Assembly (NCBI GenBank): GCA_027493055.1
Contig: JAPUDO010000080.1
Coordinates: 1 to 58,938, forward strand
DNA from: Niabella sp.
GTDB lineage: Bacteria > Bacteroidota > Bacteroidia > Chitinophagales > Chitinophagaceae
Reading direction: 5' to 3'
Length of the DNA: 58,938 nt
The notes beneath the pieces were generated by a model. That model was given only the letters and a program-made list of their open reading frames with translations, had not been told where the DNA came from and searched no databases. Position numbers and translations under genes: made by a program. Of the stretch, positions 43,551-52,053 are shown piece after piece. The stretch's first letter is position 1, and every line of letters begins with the position of its first letter.

Positions 43551-44091
43551 CATTAGGAATCAATAGTGTTGTCAGGCTGAGCACAAATAAAAGCATTGCA
43601 TTTAAGTTTATTAGAATGACAAAGCAAATGATAAAATCCATGTCACGGTGAGCCTGACGAACCGTATCTTTCAAACAAAAAGTCCTTCGTCAAGCTCAGG
43701 ACGACATTGATTTTCATTTATTTAAACTACGTGTCATTAACAGCTTTGACGAAGCATTAAGCTAGGGGCTTATTCTATAACACCCTTCGTCTTCTGATGG
43801 CTATCGGAACAGGGTGACATACGAGTAAGAATCGGCGGCGTTGTCATGGTGAGGCATAGATAATTGCGAATCAAGTTCTTTAAAATGACAAAAACGAATG
43901 TCATGGTGAGCTTGCCGAACCATGATTAGATTGTAAAAACCACCCTTCGTCAGGCTCAGGGTGACATTGATTTTCAAACTTTTAGCATATTTGTCATTAA
44001 CAGCCTGACGAACCATTGAGCGAGGGCTGGTGTATTTTTCTTCAACTATGGATCACGCAAATTGATCATCACTCAATTATATTTTAGATCT
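43551..44091 (+). repeat. Cluster of repeat family C upstream of the GIY-YIG gene
   Basis: It holds hairpin-forming copies at 43641-43706 (TGTCACGGTGAGCCTGACGA facing TTCGTCAAGCTCAGGACGAC), at 43899-43966 (TGTCATGGTGAGCTTGCCGA facing TTCGTCAGGCTCAGGGTGAC), and a variant at 43732-43819 that carries CTTCTGATGGCTATCGGAAC in the right arm. Single half-arms lie near 43571 and 43993. No gene is present in these 540 bp. Confidence 0.8.
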
Positions 44092-44400
44092 ATGAAACGC
44101 TTCTATGTTTATATACTCAGATGTGCGGATAATTCTTACTATACTGGTGTAACCAGTAATTTAGATCAACGGCTCCGTATTCATCAAACCGGCGAAAATG
44201 TAAATTGCTATACCTATTCAAGAAGACCGGTAACGCTTGTGTACTACGACTATTTCCACGATGTAAATAATGCCATTGCATTTGAAAAGCAGGTTAAAGG
44301 CTGGTCGAGGCGTAAGAAAGAAGCCTTAATGCAATCGGATTGGGATAAGTTAAAGCTCTTTTCCAAAAACTATACACAATTTGGAAAAGTAGATTCGTAG
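44092..44400 (+). CDS. GIY-YIG family endonuclease
   Basis: About 102 aa from ATG 44092 (a farther ATG at 44062 lacks family sequence). The GIY-YIG core is visible as YVYILRCADNSYYTGVTSNL, with the first Tyr pair, then the catalytic Arg in LDQRLRIHQTG and the C-terminal Glu in AIAFEKQVKGWSRRKKEALM. These single-domain UPF0213-like nucleases cut one or both DNA strands, and their role is not well defined. Family C palindromic repeats lie on both sides and nowhere else in the window. Confidence 0.9.
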   Translation: MKRFYVYILRCADNSYYTGVTSNLDQRLRIHQTGENVNCYTYSRRPVTLVYYDYFHDVNNAIAFEKQVKGWSRRKKEALMQSDWDKLKLFSKNYTQFGKVDS

Positions 44401-44428
44401 CTCTTAAATACTTAAATGCCAGCAATGA

Positions 44429-44502
44429 TGTCATGGTGAGCTTGACGAACCATAATTCACGGTTTTTATCCTGGACCACCCTTCGTCAAGCTCAGGGTGA
44501 CA
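44429..44502 (+). repeat. Repeat family C copy downstream of the GIY-YIG gene
   Basis: TGTCATGGTGAGCTTGACGA at the left faces TTCGTCAAGCTCAGGGTGAC at the right. The arms are reverse complements over GAGCTTGACGAA, with a loop of about 30 nt. It begins 28 bp after the nuclease stop. Confidence 0.8.
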
Positions 44503-44582
44503 TAAGGATAGGTATTGACAAAGCCGTCATGGAAAGGCACTAATAACAGGAAAATTAAGCCCTTTTAAATAACAAGAAACGC

Positions 44583-44667
44583 TGTCAGGCTGAGCTTGAC
44601 GAAGCCTTAAGCGAGCGTCTTATCCTAACATCCTTCGTCTTCCGATAGCTATCGGAACAGGTTGACA
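44583..44667 (+). repeat. Repeat family C variant copy
   Basis: TGTCAGGCTGAGCTTGACGA and, at the other end, TCCTTCGTCTTCCGATAGCT followed by ATCGGAACAGGTTGACA. The right arm matches the variant at 43732-43819 rather than the main type, so two subtypes exist. Confidence 0.7.
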
Positions 44668-44680
44668 TACGGGTAAAAAG

Positions 44681-44714
44681 ATAAAAAAATAAGCGGACCA
44701 TTACGCCCGCTTAT
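44681..44714 (-). terminator. Rho-independent terminator of the nrdB-nrdA operon
   Basis: On the minus strand an 8-bp perfect stem (ATAAGCGG and CCGCTTAT, loop 10 nt) is followed by a run of seven Ts. It begins 22 bp after the nrdA stop. Confidence 0.9.
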
Positions 44715-44735
44715 AAAAATTATATTTTGTATCCC

Positions 44736-46421
44736 TTACGCTTCGCAGCTTGTACATGTAACCAAACTCGTTACCAATTCTTTCGAAACACTTTGACTGC
44801 GTTGATAATACAGGGTTTTAACACCTAACTGCCATGCCTCAATCATCAGTTTATTTACATCTTTGATAGGCAGGTTGCTTGGAATGTTCAGGTTCAGGCT
44901 CTGACTTTGATCCACATATTGCTGGCGGATAGCGGCCTGCTGAATAATTTCTAACTGGCTGATCTCTTTAAAGGTCTTAAACACATCCTTCTCCTCTTTA
45001 GTAAGCTCAGAAAGATTTTGAACGCTGCCGTGATTCAGCATAATATTGCGCCAGGTATCTTCATTATCAATGCCTTTGTGTTCCAGTAATTGTTTCAGGT
45101 ATTTGTTCTGACGCATAAAGTTGCCTTTAGCCAATCCCGCCTTATAATAGTTGCTGCTGAATGGTTCTATACCCGGGGAGGTTTGTCCCAGGATAGCAGA
45201 AGAAGAAGTAGTGGGCGCAATAGCCAGCGTAGTGGTATTACGGCGTCCGTAACCTTTTAATACTTCAGGTTCTCCGTAAATACGGGCCAGGTCCATAGTA
45301 GCTTTATCTGCTTTTTCTTTCAGATCGCTGAATATTTTATTGGTCAGTTGTTTAGCGCGTAAACCTTCAAACGGTATCATATTACGCTGTAGGTAAGAGT
45401 GCCAGCCCAATACGCCCAAACCTAAAGCACGGTGGCGTTTGGCAAACCTGTTGGCGCTGGCCAGGTAATGGTTTCCCTCAGTTTTATTAATAAACTCCTG
45501 TAATACCGCATCCAGGAAGAAGATGGCCAAACGCACTGCATCTGTATCTTTCCACTCATCATACAGTTCAAGGTTCATGGATGATAAGCAGCAGATGAAC
45601 GATTCATCGTTGGTAGACGGCAACATGATCTCTGAGCAAAGATTGCTTGCATTGATCATGTAGTTCTGATCTTTATATACCTGTGGTTTGTTGCGGTTTA
45701 CATTATCGGTAAAGAAAATATAAGGCAACCCTTTTTGCTGGCGACTTTCCAGCAGCTTGGCCCATATATCGCGTTTTTGCTTATCTCCCTCAATCATGTC
45801 CTGCATCCAGTAATCAGGTACACAAACACCAAAGAACAGGTTTTGAATAGGGTGACCGATATTTTTGATCTGCAGAAACTCTTCAATATCCGGATGGTCA
45901 ATATCCAGGTAAGCAGCAAAGGCGCCCCGGCGCACACCTCCCTGGGAAATGGTGTCCATTGCGGTGTCGAATAAACGCATAAAGCTTACCGCACCGCTGC
46001 TTTTGCCATTATCTGTAACCGAGCTACCACGGCCGCGGAGATCGCCAAAGTAAGCAGAAGTACCACCACCAATTTTGGTTTGCATAATAACCTCGCCCAG
46101 CTTATGAGTAATACCTTCTATATGATCAGGTACATGCACGTTAAAGCAGGAAATAGGCAGCCCCCTTTCAGTACCCATATTGGCCCAGATAGGAGAGCTA
46201 AGGCTCATCCAGCCACGTTCCACCATCTCCATAAACGCTTCTTTCAGCTCAGGCTTGTATAAACGTTGTGCAGCCGCAGCGCACACGCGTTCAATAGCGC
46301 CTTCTACCGATTCACCTTTCAGCAAATAACCGCGATTCAGTATTTGCTCGCTTTCATCATTTCTCCACCACATCTTTTCCGTAACCGGGTTCTTTTGTAT
46401 CATTGGGTCCATTACTTCCAT
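44736..46421 (-). CDS. nrdA: Ribonucleoside-diphosphate reductase alpha subunit (class Ia, compact)
   Basis: Reduces ribonucleotides to deoxyribonucleotides with the NrdB radical subunit. About 561 aa from the preferred ATG 46421 (MEVMDPMIQKNPVTEKMWWR). An in-frame ATG at 46490 would add 23 residues encoded by a stretch that includes an intergenic-type CCATGG palindrome. There is no ATP-cone, so the allosteric activity site is absent. Motifs are PISCFNVHVPD (redox Cys), the radical-site segment NLCSEIMLPS with its Asn, Cys and Glu, PTTSSSAILG, and the radical-transfer Tyr pair in TLYYQRSQS. The C-terminal CTSCEA is the thioredoxin-facing pair. It follows nrdB. Confidence 0.95.
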   Translation of the reverse strand: MEVMDPMIQKNPVTEKMWWRNDESEQILNRGYLLKGESVEGAIERVCAAAAQRLYKPELKEAFMEMVERGWMSLSSPIWANMGTERGLPISCFNVHVPDHIEGITHKLGEVIMQTKIGGGTSAYFGDLRGRGSSVTDNGKSSGAVSFMRLFDTAMDTISQGGVRRGAFAAYLDIDHPDIEEFLQIKNIGHPIQNLFFGVCVPDYWMQDMIEGDKQKRDIWAKLLESRQQKGLPYIFFTDNVNRNKPQVYKDQNYMINASNLCSEIMLPSTNDESFICCLSSMNLELYDEWKDTDAVRLAIFFLDAVLQEFINKTEGNHYLASANRFAKRHRALGLGVLGWHSYLQRNMIPFEGLRAKQLTNKIFSDLKEKADKATMDLARIYGEPEVLKGYGRRNTTTLAIAPTTSSSAILGQTSPGIEPFSSNYYKAGLAKGNFMRQNKYLKQLLEHKGIDNEDTWRNIMLNHGSVQNLSELTKEEKDVFKTFKEISQLEIIQQAAIRQQYVDQSQSLNLNIPSNLPIKDVNKLMIEAWQLGVKTLYYQRSQSVSKELVTSLVTCTSCEA

Positions 46422-46514
46422 ATTTCTATAGTTTTTAACAGGTTTGTATATAAATTGTTTGGCAAGCTTGGTTGTTAATTGATAATCCATGGACCATTGA
46501 CCATGGACTATCGG

Positions 46515-47489
46515 CTAAAAAAGGTCATCCGCCGTAATGCTCTTATCATGCTTGGTATAATCTACCGGGCGTTTTGCAAAAAAGTCGTCTAAGCTGTTGG
46601 CAAATACTTCTTCTTCAAACCAGCGCATAGGACGGTATTGCTCAGCGCTGATAAAGTACTGGGAAGGCAAGCCTATTTTGTTCAGGCTTTCATCCACCCG
46701 GAACTTGATAAAGTTGCTCAGGTCCTTTTTACTTAAGATATCCACGTCTCCTTCTTCAAAGATCCAGTCGAGTATCTGTTCTTCAATTTCGATAGACTCT
46801 TTCACCATATCCGTAATGCGCGAAAGGGTTTCCTCGTTCAGCACCTCGGGATACTCTTCTTTTATCTTATTGATCAGGTAAATACCGGCATTAGCGTGTA
46901 TTTGCTCATCTACTGATGTCCAGGCAATGATATTGCTTACATTTTTCATCCAGCCCTTAAAGCGGGTAAAAGAAAGAATAATAGCAAACTGGCTGAACAG
47001 GGATACGTTCTCAATTAATATAGTGAACAGGATCAGCGCCATACTGTACTCCTGCTTGTCGTTCGACTTAGTATTTTTTAAAACGTTCGACAAATACTCA
47101 ATACGCTGTTTAATAACCGGCACTTCGATCAGCCTTTCAAATTCATCATTGTAACCCAGCACTTCTACCAACCTGGAATAAGCCTCACTGTGGCGGAATT
47201 CGCACTCAGCAAAAGTGCTGCCCAATCCGTTCAGCTCGGGTTTGGGCAGGTGATTGTATAAATTGCCCCAGAAAGATTTTACAGCTACTTCAATCTGCGC
47301 AATGGCCAGCAGGGCGCGCTTTACGGCGTTCCTTTCAGCCGGAGTTAGATGCGAGTGAAAGTCCTGCGTATCCGCGGTAAAATCCACTTCGGAATGTACC
47401 CAGAACGACTTATTAATAGCGCTTGTGAACTGCAATACTTCAGGATACTCAAAAGGTTTGTAGTTTACGCGTTTATCAAATAATCCCAT
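46515..47489 (-). CDS. nrdB: Ribonucleotide reductase beta subunit (radical-generating)
   Basis: 324 aa from ATG 47489 (MGLFDKRVNYKPFEYPEVLQ); a longer frame to 47549 lacks family sequence. It is the ferritin-like subunit holding the di-iron site and tyrosyl radical. In AECEFRHSEAYSRL the Glu, His and Tyr occupy the spacing of E. coli E115, H118 and Y122. The second metal half is ILIENVSLFSQFAIILSF and SVDEQIHANAG. It is the first gene of the nrdB-nrdA operon, whose long upstream region is shared with a divergent Uma2 gene. Confidence 0.95.
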   Translation of the reverse strand: MGLFDKRVNYKPFEYPEVLQFTSAINKSFWVHSEVDFTADTQDFHSHLTPAERNAVKRALLAIAQIEVAVKSFWGNLYNHLPKPELNGLGSTFAECEFRHSEAYSRLVEVLGYNDEFERLIEVPVIKQRIEYLSNVLKNTKSNDKQEYSMALILFTILIENVSLFSQFAIILSFTRFKGWMKNVSNIIAWTSVDEQIHANAGIYLINKIKEEYPEVLNEETLSRITDMVKESIEIEEQILDWIFEEGDVDILSKKDLSNFIKFRVDESLNKIGLPSQYFISAEQYRPMRWFEEEVFANSLDDFFAKRPVDYTKHDKSITADDLF

Positions 47490-47627
47490 AATAAAATACT
47501 TTTTTAAACTGCTCCTATAAAATGTAAAGAGACAAAATCCCTTTACCATTTACTTATTAAAGTAATTGGTTATCAGTTATTTATATCTTTTTGTTAAAAA
47601 TTGTTTATCTCACTGGCTTTGCTAATA

Positions 47628-47650
47628 CCACCTGTTCTTTTCCACCTGTT
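47628..47650. promoter_or_regulatory. Direct repeats upstream of nrdB
   Basis: CCACCTGTT occurs at 47628-47636 and again at 47642-47650, 14 bp apart, or AACAGGTGG on the nrd strand. The repeats lie about 140 bp upstream of the nrdB start. They could bind a regulator on one face of the DNA. No NrdR-type box was recognised in the 463-bp gap 47490-47952, and no gene is seen there. Confidence 0.35.
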
Positions 47651-47952
47651 TGTTTAAGTAATTGTTAACCGTAGTAACAAATACGCCTACAAATTAATTT
47701 AATAAAGCAGAAAAAATCCAAAGTTGTTATGCACAGGATGTGAGAAACTTTGGTTGGAACTTTTGAATGCCTGATAATATGGGGAGTTACAAATCAGGTG
47801 TGAAAATATATATTATAACGGCACGCACTTACAAAGAGGCACCGGTTAAGTAAATAAATCCAGATCCGGGTAAGTTACACGGTTTGAAAGTTATACCACC
47901 ATTGATAACCCGCTGGGACAATCTGGCCCGGAAAAAACCGTACCTTTATTAT

Positions 47953-48492
47953 ATGAGCGGCGCTTACAAATTATTACCTCATTACACTTACAAAGACTGG
48001 CTCCTTTGGGAAGGAAAATGGGAGCTGATTGATGGTATTCCTTATGCTATGAGCCCTGCCCCTGTCCCTAAGCATCAAAGAGTGGCCGCAGAGCTCAGAT
48101 ATGAATTTTCCGCAGCTTTAAAAAAAAGCAACTGTGTAAAATGCAGGGCATACGACCCAATAGATTACAAAATAAACGAAGACACCATTTTAATACCTGA
48201 TATACTCATCGTATGCGGAGAAATTCAAAAACCATATCTGGACTTTCCCCCCGCGCTGGTAGTTGAAATATTATCTCCTTCCACTGCTTTAAAAGACCGC
48301 AATACCAAGTTCCAGCTTTATGAGCAGGAAAAAGTGAAATATTATTTAATTGTGGATACAGATACATCAACTGTAGAAATATACCAGTTGGTCAATGATA
48401 AATACGAACCGCAAACCTTTAGTAACAGCGCATTGTTTGAGCTGCAGGAAGACTGTAGCGTCACAGTACAGTTGGCTAATATCCTCTCCTGA
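47953..48492 (+). CDS. Uma2-family (DUF820) PD-(D/E)XK nuclease-fold protein, second copy
   Basis: 179 aa from ATG 47953 (MSGAYKLLPHYTYKDWLLWE). An upstream TTG start at 47884 is possible but adds sequence without family match. The core segments TILIPDILIVCG, PPALVVEILSPSTALKDRNT and VKYYLIVDTD carry the nuclease-fold Asp, Glu and Lys. It resembles the protein at 19121-19657 along its whole length. It is divergent from nrdB. Confidence 0.88.
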   Translation: MSGAYKLLPHYTYKDWLLWEGKWELIDGIPYAMSPAPVPKHQRVAAELRYEFSAALKKSNCVKCRAYDPIDYKINEDTILIPDILIVCGEIQKPYLDFPPALVVEILSPSTALKDRNTKFQLYEQEKVKYYLIVDTDTSTVEIYQLVNDKYEPQTFSNSALFELQEDCSVTVQLANILS

Positions 48493-48678
48493 CCCGTCTT
48501 AAAAAATTAATGCAGCTTTTTTAGTTGTAGCAGATTACCACCTGCCATTTTTCCGCAAACTCAGCGTCATACCTGGCAAGTGCTGCATCGTTGACCGGGA
48601 ACTTTCCGGAAAATAAGCCAGTTTGGTCATGATGTTGCTTTCACTTTTTTATATGTAACTTGCATTAAAAGCTGTTCA

Positions 48679-48921
48679 ATGAACATTACTGATAAGAAAA
48701 AGGAGATCATTCATGTGCTTCAATCCACTAACAACAAGCAGTTGATAGAGGATGTATATGAATTACTGCATCCGGATGACACCATTGAATACATCAATAT
48801 AAATAATTTACCGCAGGAGCTGCAACATAAAATCAATCGTGCGTTAGTTGATTATAAAAGCGGTAATTATATTTCTCATGAGCAGATGAAGGAAAAGGTT
48901 AAAGAATGGCTTACCAGCTGA
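48679..48921 (+). CDS. Antitoxin of a ParDE-like module
   Basis: An 80-aa acidic helical protein (KKKEIIHVLQSTNNKQLIED, then ALVDYKSGNYISHEQMKEKV). The C-terminal pattern GxxISHEQMKEKVKEW is the one often seen in antitoxins that sit before ParE toxins in Bacteroidota. It overlaps the toxin gene by 16 nt. The N-terminal half is not a recognised DNA-binding fold. It is identified mainly from position and C-terminus. Confidence 0.78.
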   Translation: MNITDKKKEIIHVLQSTNNKQLIEDVYELLHPDDTIEYININNLPQELQHKINRALVDYKSGNYISHEQMKEKVKEWLTS

Positions 48922-49202
48922 TATGGACTGCCGAAGCTGATAGCGACTTTAAGAGTATCATCTTCTACTTAAAGGAGATATGGTCTTTACAGTCCGCCGA
49001 AAAGTTTGTTAACCTGGTTTATAAAAGATTAGAAAAGTTTGCAGCAATGCCAACATTAGGAAGACCAACTACTAAAGCATCTGTTTACATTTTCAAGATT
49101 GACAGAAGGAATGTTTTGTTTTTCTCTGTAGAACAGGTGAATATTATTCTATTGAGCATTTACCCTTATAAAAAGGATATAACAAAAAGCCGGTATTATT
49201 AA
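48906..49202 (+). CDS. ParE/RelE-family toxin
   Basis: 98 aa. The start MAYQLIWTAEADSDFKSIIF is followed by YLKEIWSLQSAEKFVNLVYK, the strand segment MPTLGRPTTKASVYIFKIDR and the closing NVLFFSVEQVNIILLSIYPY. These match the ParE/RelE fold. ParE members poison gyrase, whereas RelE members cut mRNA, and the sequence does not decide. It overlaps its antitoxin by 16 nt. Confidence 0.87.
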   Translation: MAYQLIWTAEADSDFKSIIFYLKEIWSLQSAEKFVNLVYKRLEKFAAMPTLGRPTTKASVYIFKIDRRNVLFFSVEQVNIILLSIYPYKKDITKSRYY

Positions 49203-49271
49203 AATATTCTTACAATTTGTATTTTTCATTACTGAGTCTCACGATGGGAATTGTGTATGGGCGATAGTTTC

Positions 49272-49314
49272 AGCGTTACATACGGCGATTCATACAGGCA
49301 GAGACTCGCCTGAA
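49272..49314 (-). repeat. Repeat family B, copy 1 (inverted relative to copy 2)
   Basis: On the minus strand it reads TTCAGGCGAGTCTCTGCC, then TGTATGAATCGCC and GTATGTAACGCT. The same order with a few substitutions occurs on the plus strand at 58747-58791. This copy sits just outside the 3' end of the sus locus. Confidence 0.65.
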
Positions 49315-49320
49315 GAAAAA

Positions 49321-49347
49321 TTAAGGCAGCCTTTTGAGCTGCCTTAA
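49321..49347 (-). terminator. Terminator of the susCDE operon
   Basis: A perfect 10-bp stem (TTAAGGCAGC and GCTGCCTTAA) has a 7-nt loop and is followed on the minus strand by TTTTTCTTC. It lies 22 bp after the susE stop. Confidence 0.9.
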
Positions 49348-49369
49348 ACATGATTTTTATCAAACCAAA

Positions 49370-50404
49370 CTATTCTACTGTATAAGTATATTTTAACGGA
49401 TTACTTAAATTCAGCGTCACCGTATAAGTTCCCGCAGCAGGACTGGAGATATTGTCGCCCCCGTCTTTTAAGAACACAGAACCTGTATTTGCCCCTAAAT
49501 TTATATCCCAACCATTATTAGCCCTGAATTTCCAACTACCGCTTCCCTTGAACGTAACAGATGCTTTCCACACACCTGCAGCAACATCATAAGTAAGCGG
49601 CGTGGAAGTGTCCCAACCGCCGGATGTGGCATCTCCTATTACCCCCCAGGTGCTAATAGCTGTGGCAGACCAGGTAAGCTGACTCAGGGATGCCGTTACT
49701 AAATAGTATTTCCCAACTGCCGGCCAAACCAAATTAGGACCTGACGGATTTAATGTAGTGTTTGTACCTCCGTAGTTAGCATGATCCCAGTTAGGATGTG
49801 ATGTTATTTTAAATTCGCCGCTATTACCTGACGGCACCCAAATATAGCCTTGATAATTGTCCAGGTTCGACGAACCCAACCGGGGAGCTGCAGAAGGGTT
49901 CCAGCCCTGATAATCTCCGGGTACGTACCAATACACCGTTGACCCATAGGTGTTAAATAAAAGCTTAATCATATTAGAATAAGAGGGCAGAACTCCTGCC
50001 AGCCCAACGGCTGATCTTATTCTAAACTCTAACCCGCCAGAAGCATCTGCTGCAATGCCGGATTTGATACCATACCCGTTCAGCATAGACTGTGTAATAC
50101 CAATTGAGGTTGAAGAACCTAATACAACATCAATAGGACTGGAAAAATTTTTACCAATAGAATCATATTGCAATGTGTAGGTTACAGGAATATTGTTCCC
50201 GTAAGACACCGTATTCCATTTAAACACGGTAGCTGTATCATCCTGGGTTTCTAATGCAAGCGCTAACGATCCCCCTTTGGAAGAAGATAGAATGGCGCCA
50301 CTTTCAGGTGCAGTTGCATAGTCTAAAGATCCTTCTTTTTTACAGGACATAATCAAAAGAAGTAAAAGACCGGTCCATAATATATTTATTTGCGATAGCT
50401 TCAT
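49370..50404 (-). CDS. susE: SusE/SusF-type starch-binding outer-membrane lipoprotein
   Basis: 344 aa. The SPII signal peptide ends LLLLLIMSC with the lipid Cys near residue 21. An Ig-like SusE N-terminal domain (KWNTVSYGNNIPVTYTLQYD) is followed by two beta-sandwich carbohydrate-binding domains with conserved Trp residues (YWYVPGDYQGWNPSAAPRLG; ISTWGVIGDATSGGWDTS). Family members hold starch at the cell surface. It is the last gene of susC-susD-susE, 28 bp after susD, with a terminator 22 bp downstream. Confidence 0.9.
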   Translation of the reverse strand: MKLSQINILWTGLLLLLIMSCKKEGSLDYATAPESGAILSSSKGGSLALALETQDDTATVFKWNTVSYGNNIPVTYTLQYDSIGKNFSSPIDVVLGSSTSIGITQSMLNGYGIKSGIAADASGGLEFRIRSAVGLAGVLPSYSNMIKLLFNTYGSTVYWYVPGDYQGWNPSAAPRLGSSNLDNYQGYIWVPSGNSGEFKITSHPNWDHANYGGTNTTLNPSGPNLVWPAVGKYYLVTASLSQLTWSATAISTWGVIGDATSGGWDTSTPLTYDVAAGVWKASVTFKGSGSWKFRANNGWDINLGANTGSVFLKDGGDNISSPAAGTYTVTLNLSNPLKYTYTVE

Positions 50405-50432
50405 AATTTTAATATTAACTGGTTTCGAAAAA

Positions 50433-52037
50433 TTAATATCCCGGATTCTGATTCATGTTCGGATTTGAAACGATTTCACTACTCGGTATCGGGTACAGGT
50501 TGTATTTGTCCGCTACTCCTTTACCATCTTTTACCCCTCCCTTCCAGGGCCATAGATAAGCATTACTGGTAAACAAACCGTAACGAATCAAATCGGTACG
50601 TCTGAAGCCTTCCCAATACAGTTCACGACCTCTCTCGTCCAATATAAAATTAGTAGTAAGTTGTGCAGCTGTTATGTTACCTGATGCATTTCCGTATGCT
50701 CTTGCACGTAAGGCATTGATATAGTTTAATGCAGTAGTCTCGTTGCCACCCTGCCCACCGCGTTTTACTGCCTCGGCATATATCAGGTACTGCTCTGCCA
50801 GGCGGAAAAGAGGAAAATCGGTGGAGCAATAAGCCCCGTCTCCTGTAAATGCGGGTATTGTGCCATCAGATTTCTTATTCGTGAATTTCTTTACGGAAAG
50901 ACCGTCCGTAAATGTGCTTATATTATCAATCTCTATTTTGGGGCCTGCAAACTGAGCCCTTTTATCAATATTTCCTGAATAATCCCCAAATAATAGCGGT
51001 AGCGATTTGGTTGTGCGGTTTCCGGCCCAACCGGCATTACCCGATACACCCTGTTCGTCAACAGACACGATACCTCCTCCGCATGATGAGTTAATAATAA
51101 AAGTTGTGCCACCCCAGGAATGAGAATGTACACCATCATAGCCAATAGCTAAAATAATTTCAGGATTATTAAGGTTGTTATCAGCCATGAACAAACGCTT
51201 ATATGTTGAGTTAAGAGAAAATCCTGCATTTATTACCTTAGATGAATATGTAATTGCGTCTGTGTAACGCTCCGTACCCGTATAAGTTTTTGCATTTAAG
51301 TATAAGCGCGCCAAAAGAGACCATACTGCAGCCTGGTCAGCACGTCCGTACTCATTGCTTTTAGGTGCTATCATCAGCGGTTCGATAGCCTTCAGCTCAG
51401 ACTCCACATAGTCAAATATTTCTGCTGAAGTTTTCTGTGGCGGTAAAAAAGTACCAATCGGATCATTCTCTGTCACAAAAGGCGGATTTCCATACAGATC
51501 CATCAACACCCAATACTGAAAGGCCCGCAAAAACCGGGCTTCAGCCCTGTAATATTTCACCGTTTCTATATCTGATGCAGAAAACCCCCTCGCATTAAGT
51601 GCTTCGTCAGATGTATTACGGATAAATTCGTTAGCCATTGTAATCTGGAATAAAGAACGGCTGTACATACCCTTAATATAAGGATTACTGGCAGACCAGT
51701 TCATCCCGTGAAAATCCTGTATGCCATTATCGCCCCAGGAACAAACAACTTCTTCCGTGGGGAGCTCCTGCAGGTTAAAATACACCCTGACAAAATCAGA
51801 GAAGTCGGCTTTTATACCCGGGATATCAGGAGTAGCATCTCCATCCTGACCGGGTAATGAATAAGCTCCATATACTTTTGCTATAACGCCCCGCGTACCT
51901 TCCAGTGTTGAATACACTTTTGAGGAGGTTTCACCGTTTTCAGGATACAGGTTGAGTTGCTTATTGCAAGAGGAAAAGCCTATAAGCCCTAATCCTACTA
52001 TTGCAATGAGTATTCTTCTATTTACAAATTTCTTCAT
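50433..52037 (-). CDS. susD: SusD/RagB-family glycan-binding lipoprotein
   Basis: 534 aa from ATG 52037. The SPII signal peptide MKKFVNRRILIAIVGLGLIG ends FSSC. A farther frame start (52169) overlaps susC and is not credible. TPR-type helices include VKYYRAEARFLRAFQYWVLM, with the family LYGNPP motif. The C-terminal SusD segment has FPLFRLAEQYLIYAEAVKRG and ERGRELYWEGFRRTDLIRYG, ending PIPSSEIVSNPNMNQNPGY. It binds glycan as the lid over SusC. It lies 16 bp after susC. A starch-type target is inferred from the SusE and GH13 neighbours. Confidence 0.96.
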   Translation of the reverse strand: MKKFVNRRILIAIVGLGLIGFSSCNKQLNLYPENGETSSKVYSTLEGTRGVIAKVYGAYSLPGQDGDATPDIPGIKADFSDFVRVYFNLQELPTEEVVCSWGDNGIQDFHGMNWSASNPYIKGMYSRSLFQITMANEFIRNTSDEALNARGFSASDIETVKYYRAEARFLRAFQYWVLMDLYGNPPFVTENDPIGTFLPPQKTSAEIFDYVESELKAIEPLMIAPKSNEYGRADQAAVWSLLARLYLNAKTYTGTERYTDAITYSSKVINAGFSLNSTYKRLFMADNNLNNPEIILAIGYDGVHSHSWGGTTFIINSSCGGGIVSVDEQGVSGNAGWAGNRTTKSLPLLFGDYSGNIDKRAQFAGPKIEIDNISTFTDGLSVKKFTNKKSDGTIPAFTGDGAYCSTDFPLFRLAEQYLIYAEAVKRGGQGGNETTALNYINALRARAYGNASGNITAAQLTTNFILDERGRELYWEGFRRTDLIRYGLFTSNAYLWPWKGGVKDGKGVADKYNLYPIPSSEIVSNPNMNQNPGY

Positions 52038-52053
52038 GATAACAATTTTTGAA

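Noticed and set aside
43551-44735. CRISPR array
   Set aside because: The repeats are irregularly spaced palindromes of 65-90 bp with unequal arms, without regular spacers and without cas genes.
46422-46514. N-terminal extension of nrdA to ATG 46490, and the CCATGG palindrome next to it
   Set aside because: The extra 23 residues are encoded by intergenic-type sequence, and the family-like start is MEVMDPMIQ. I kept the longer form only as an alternative.
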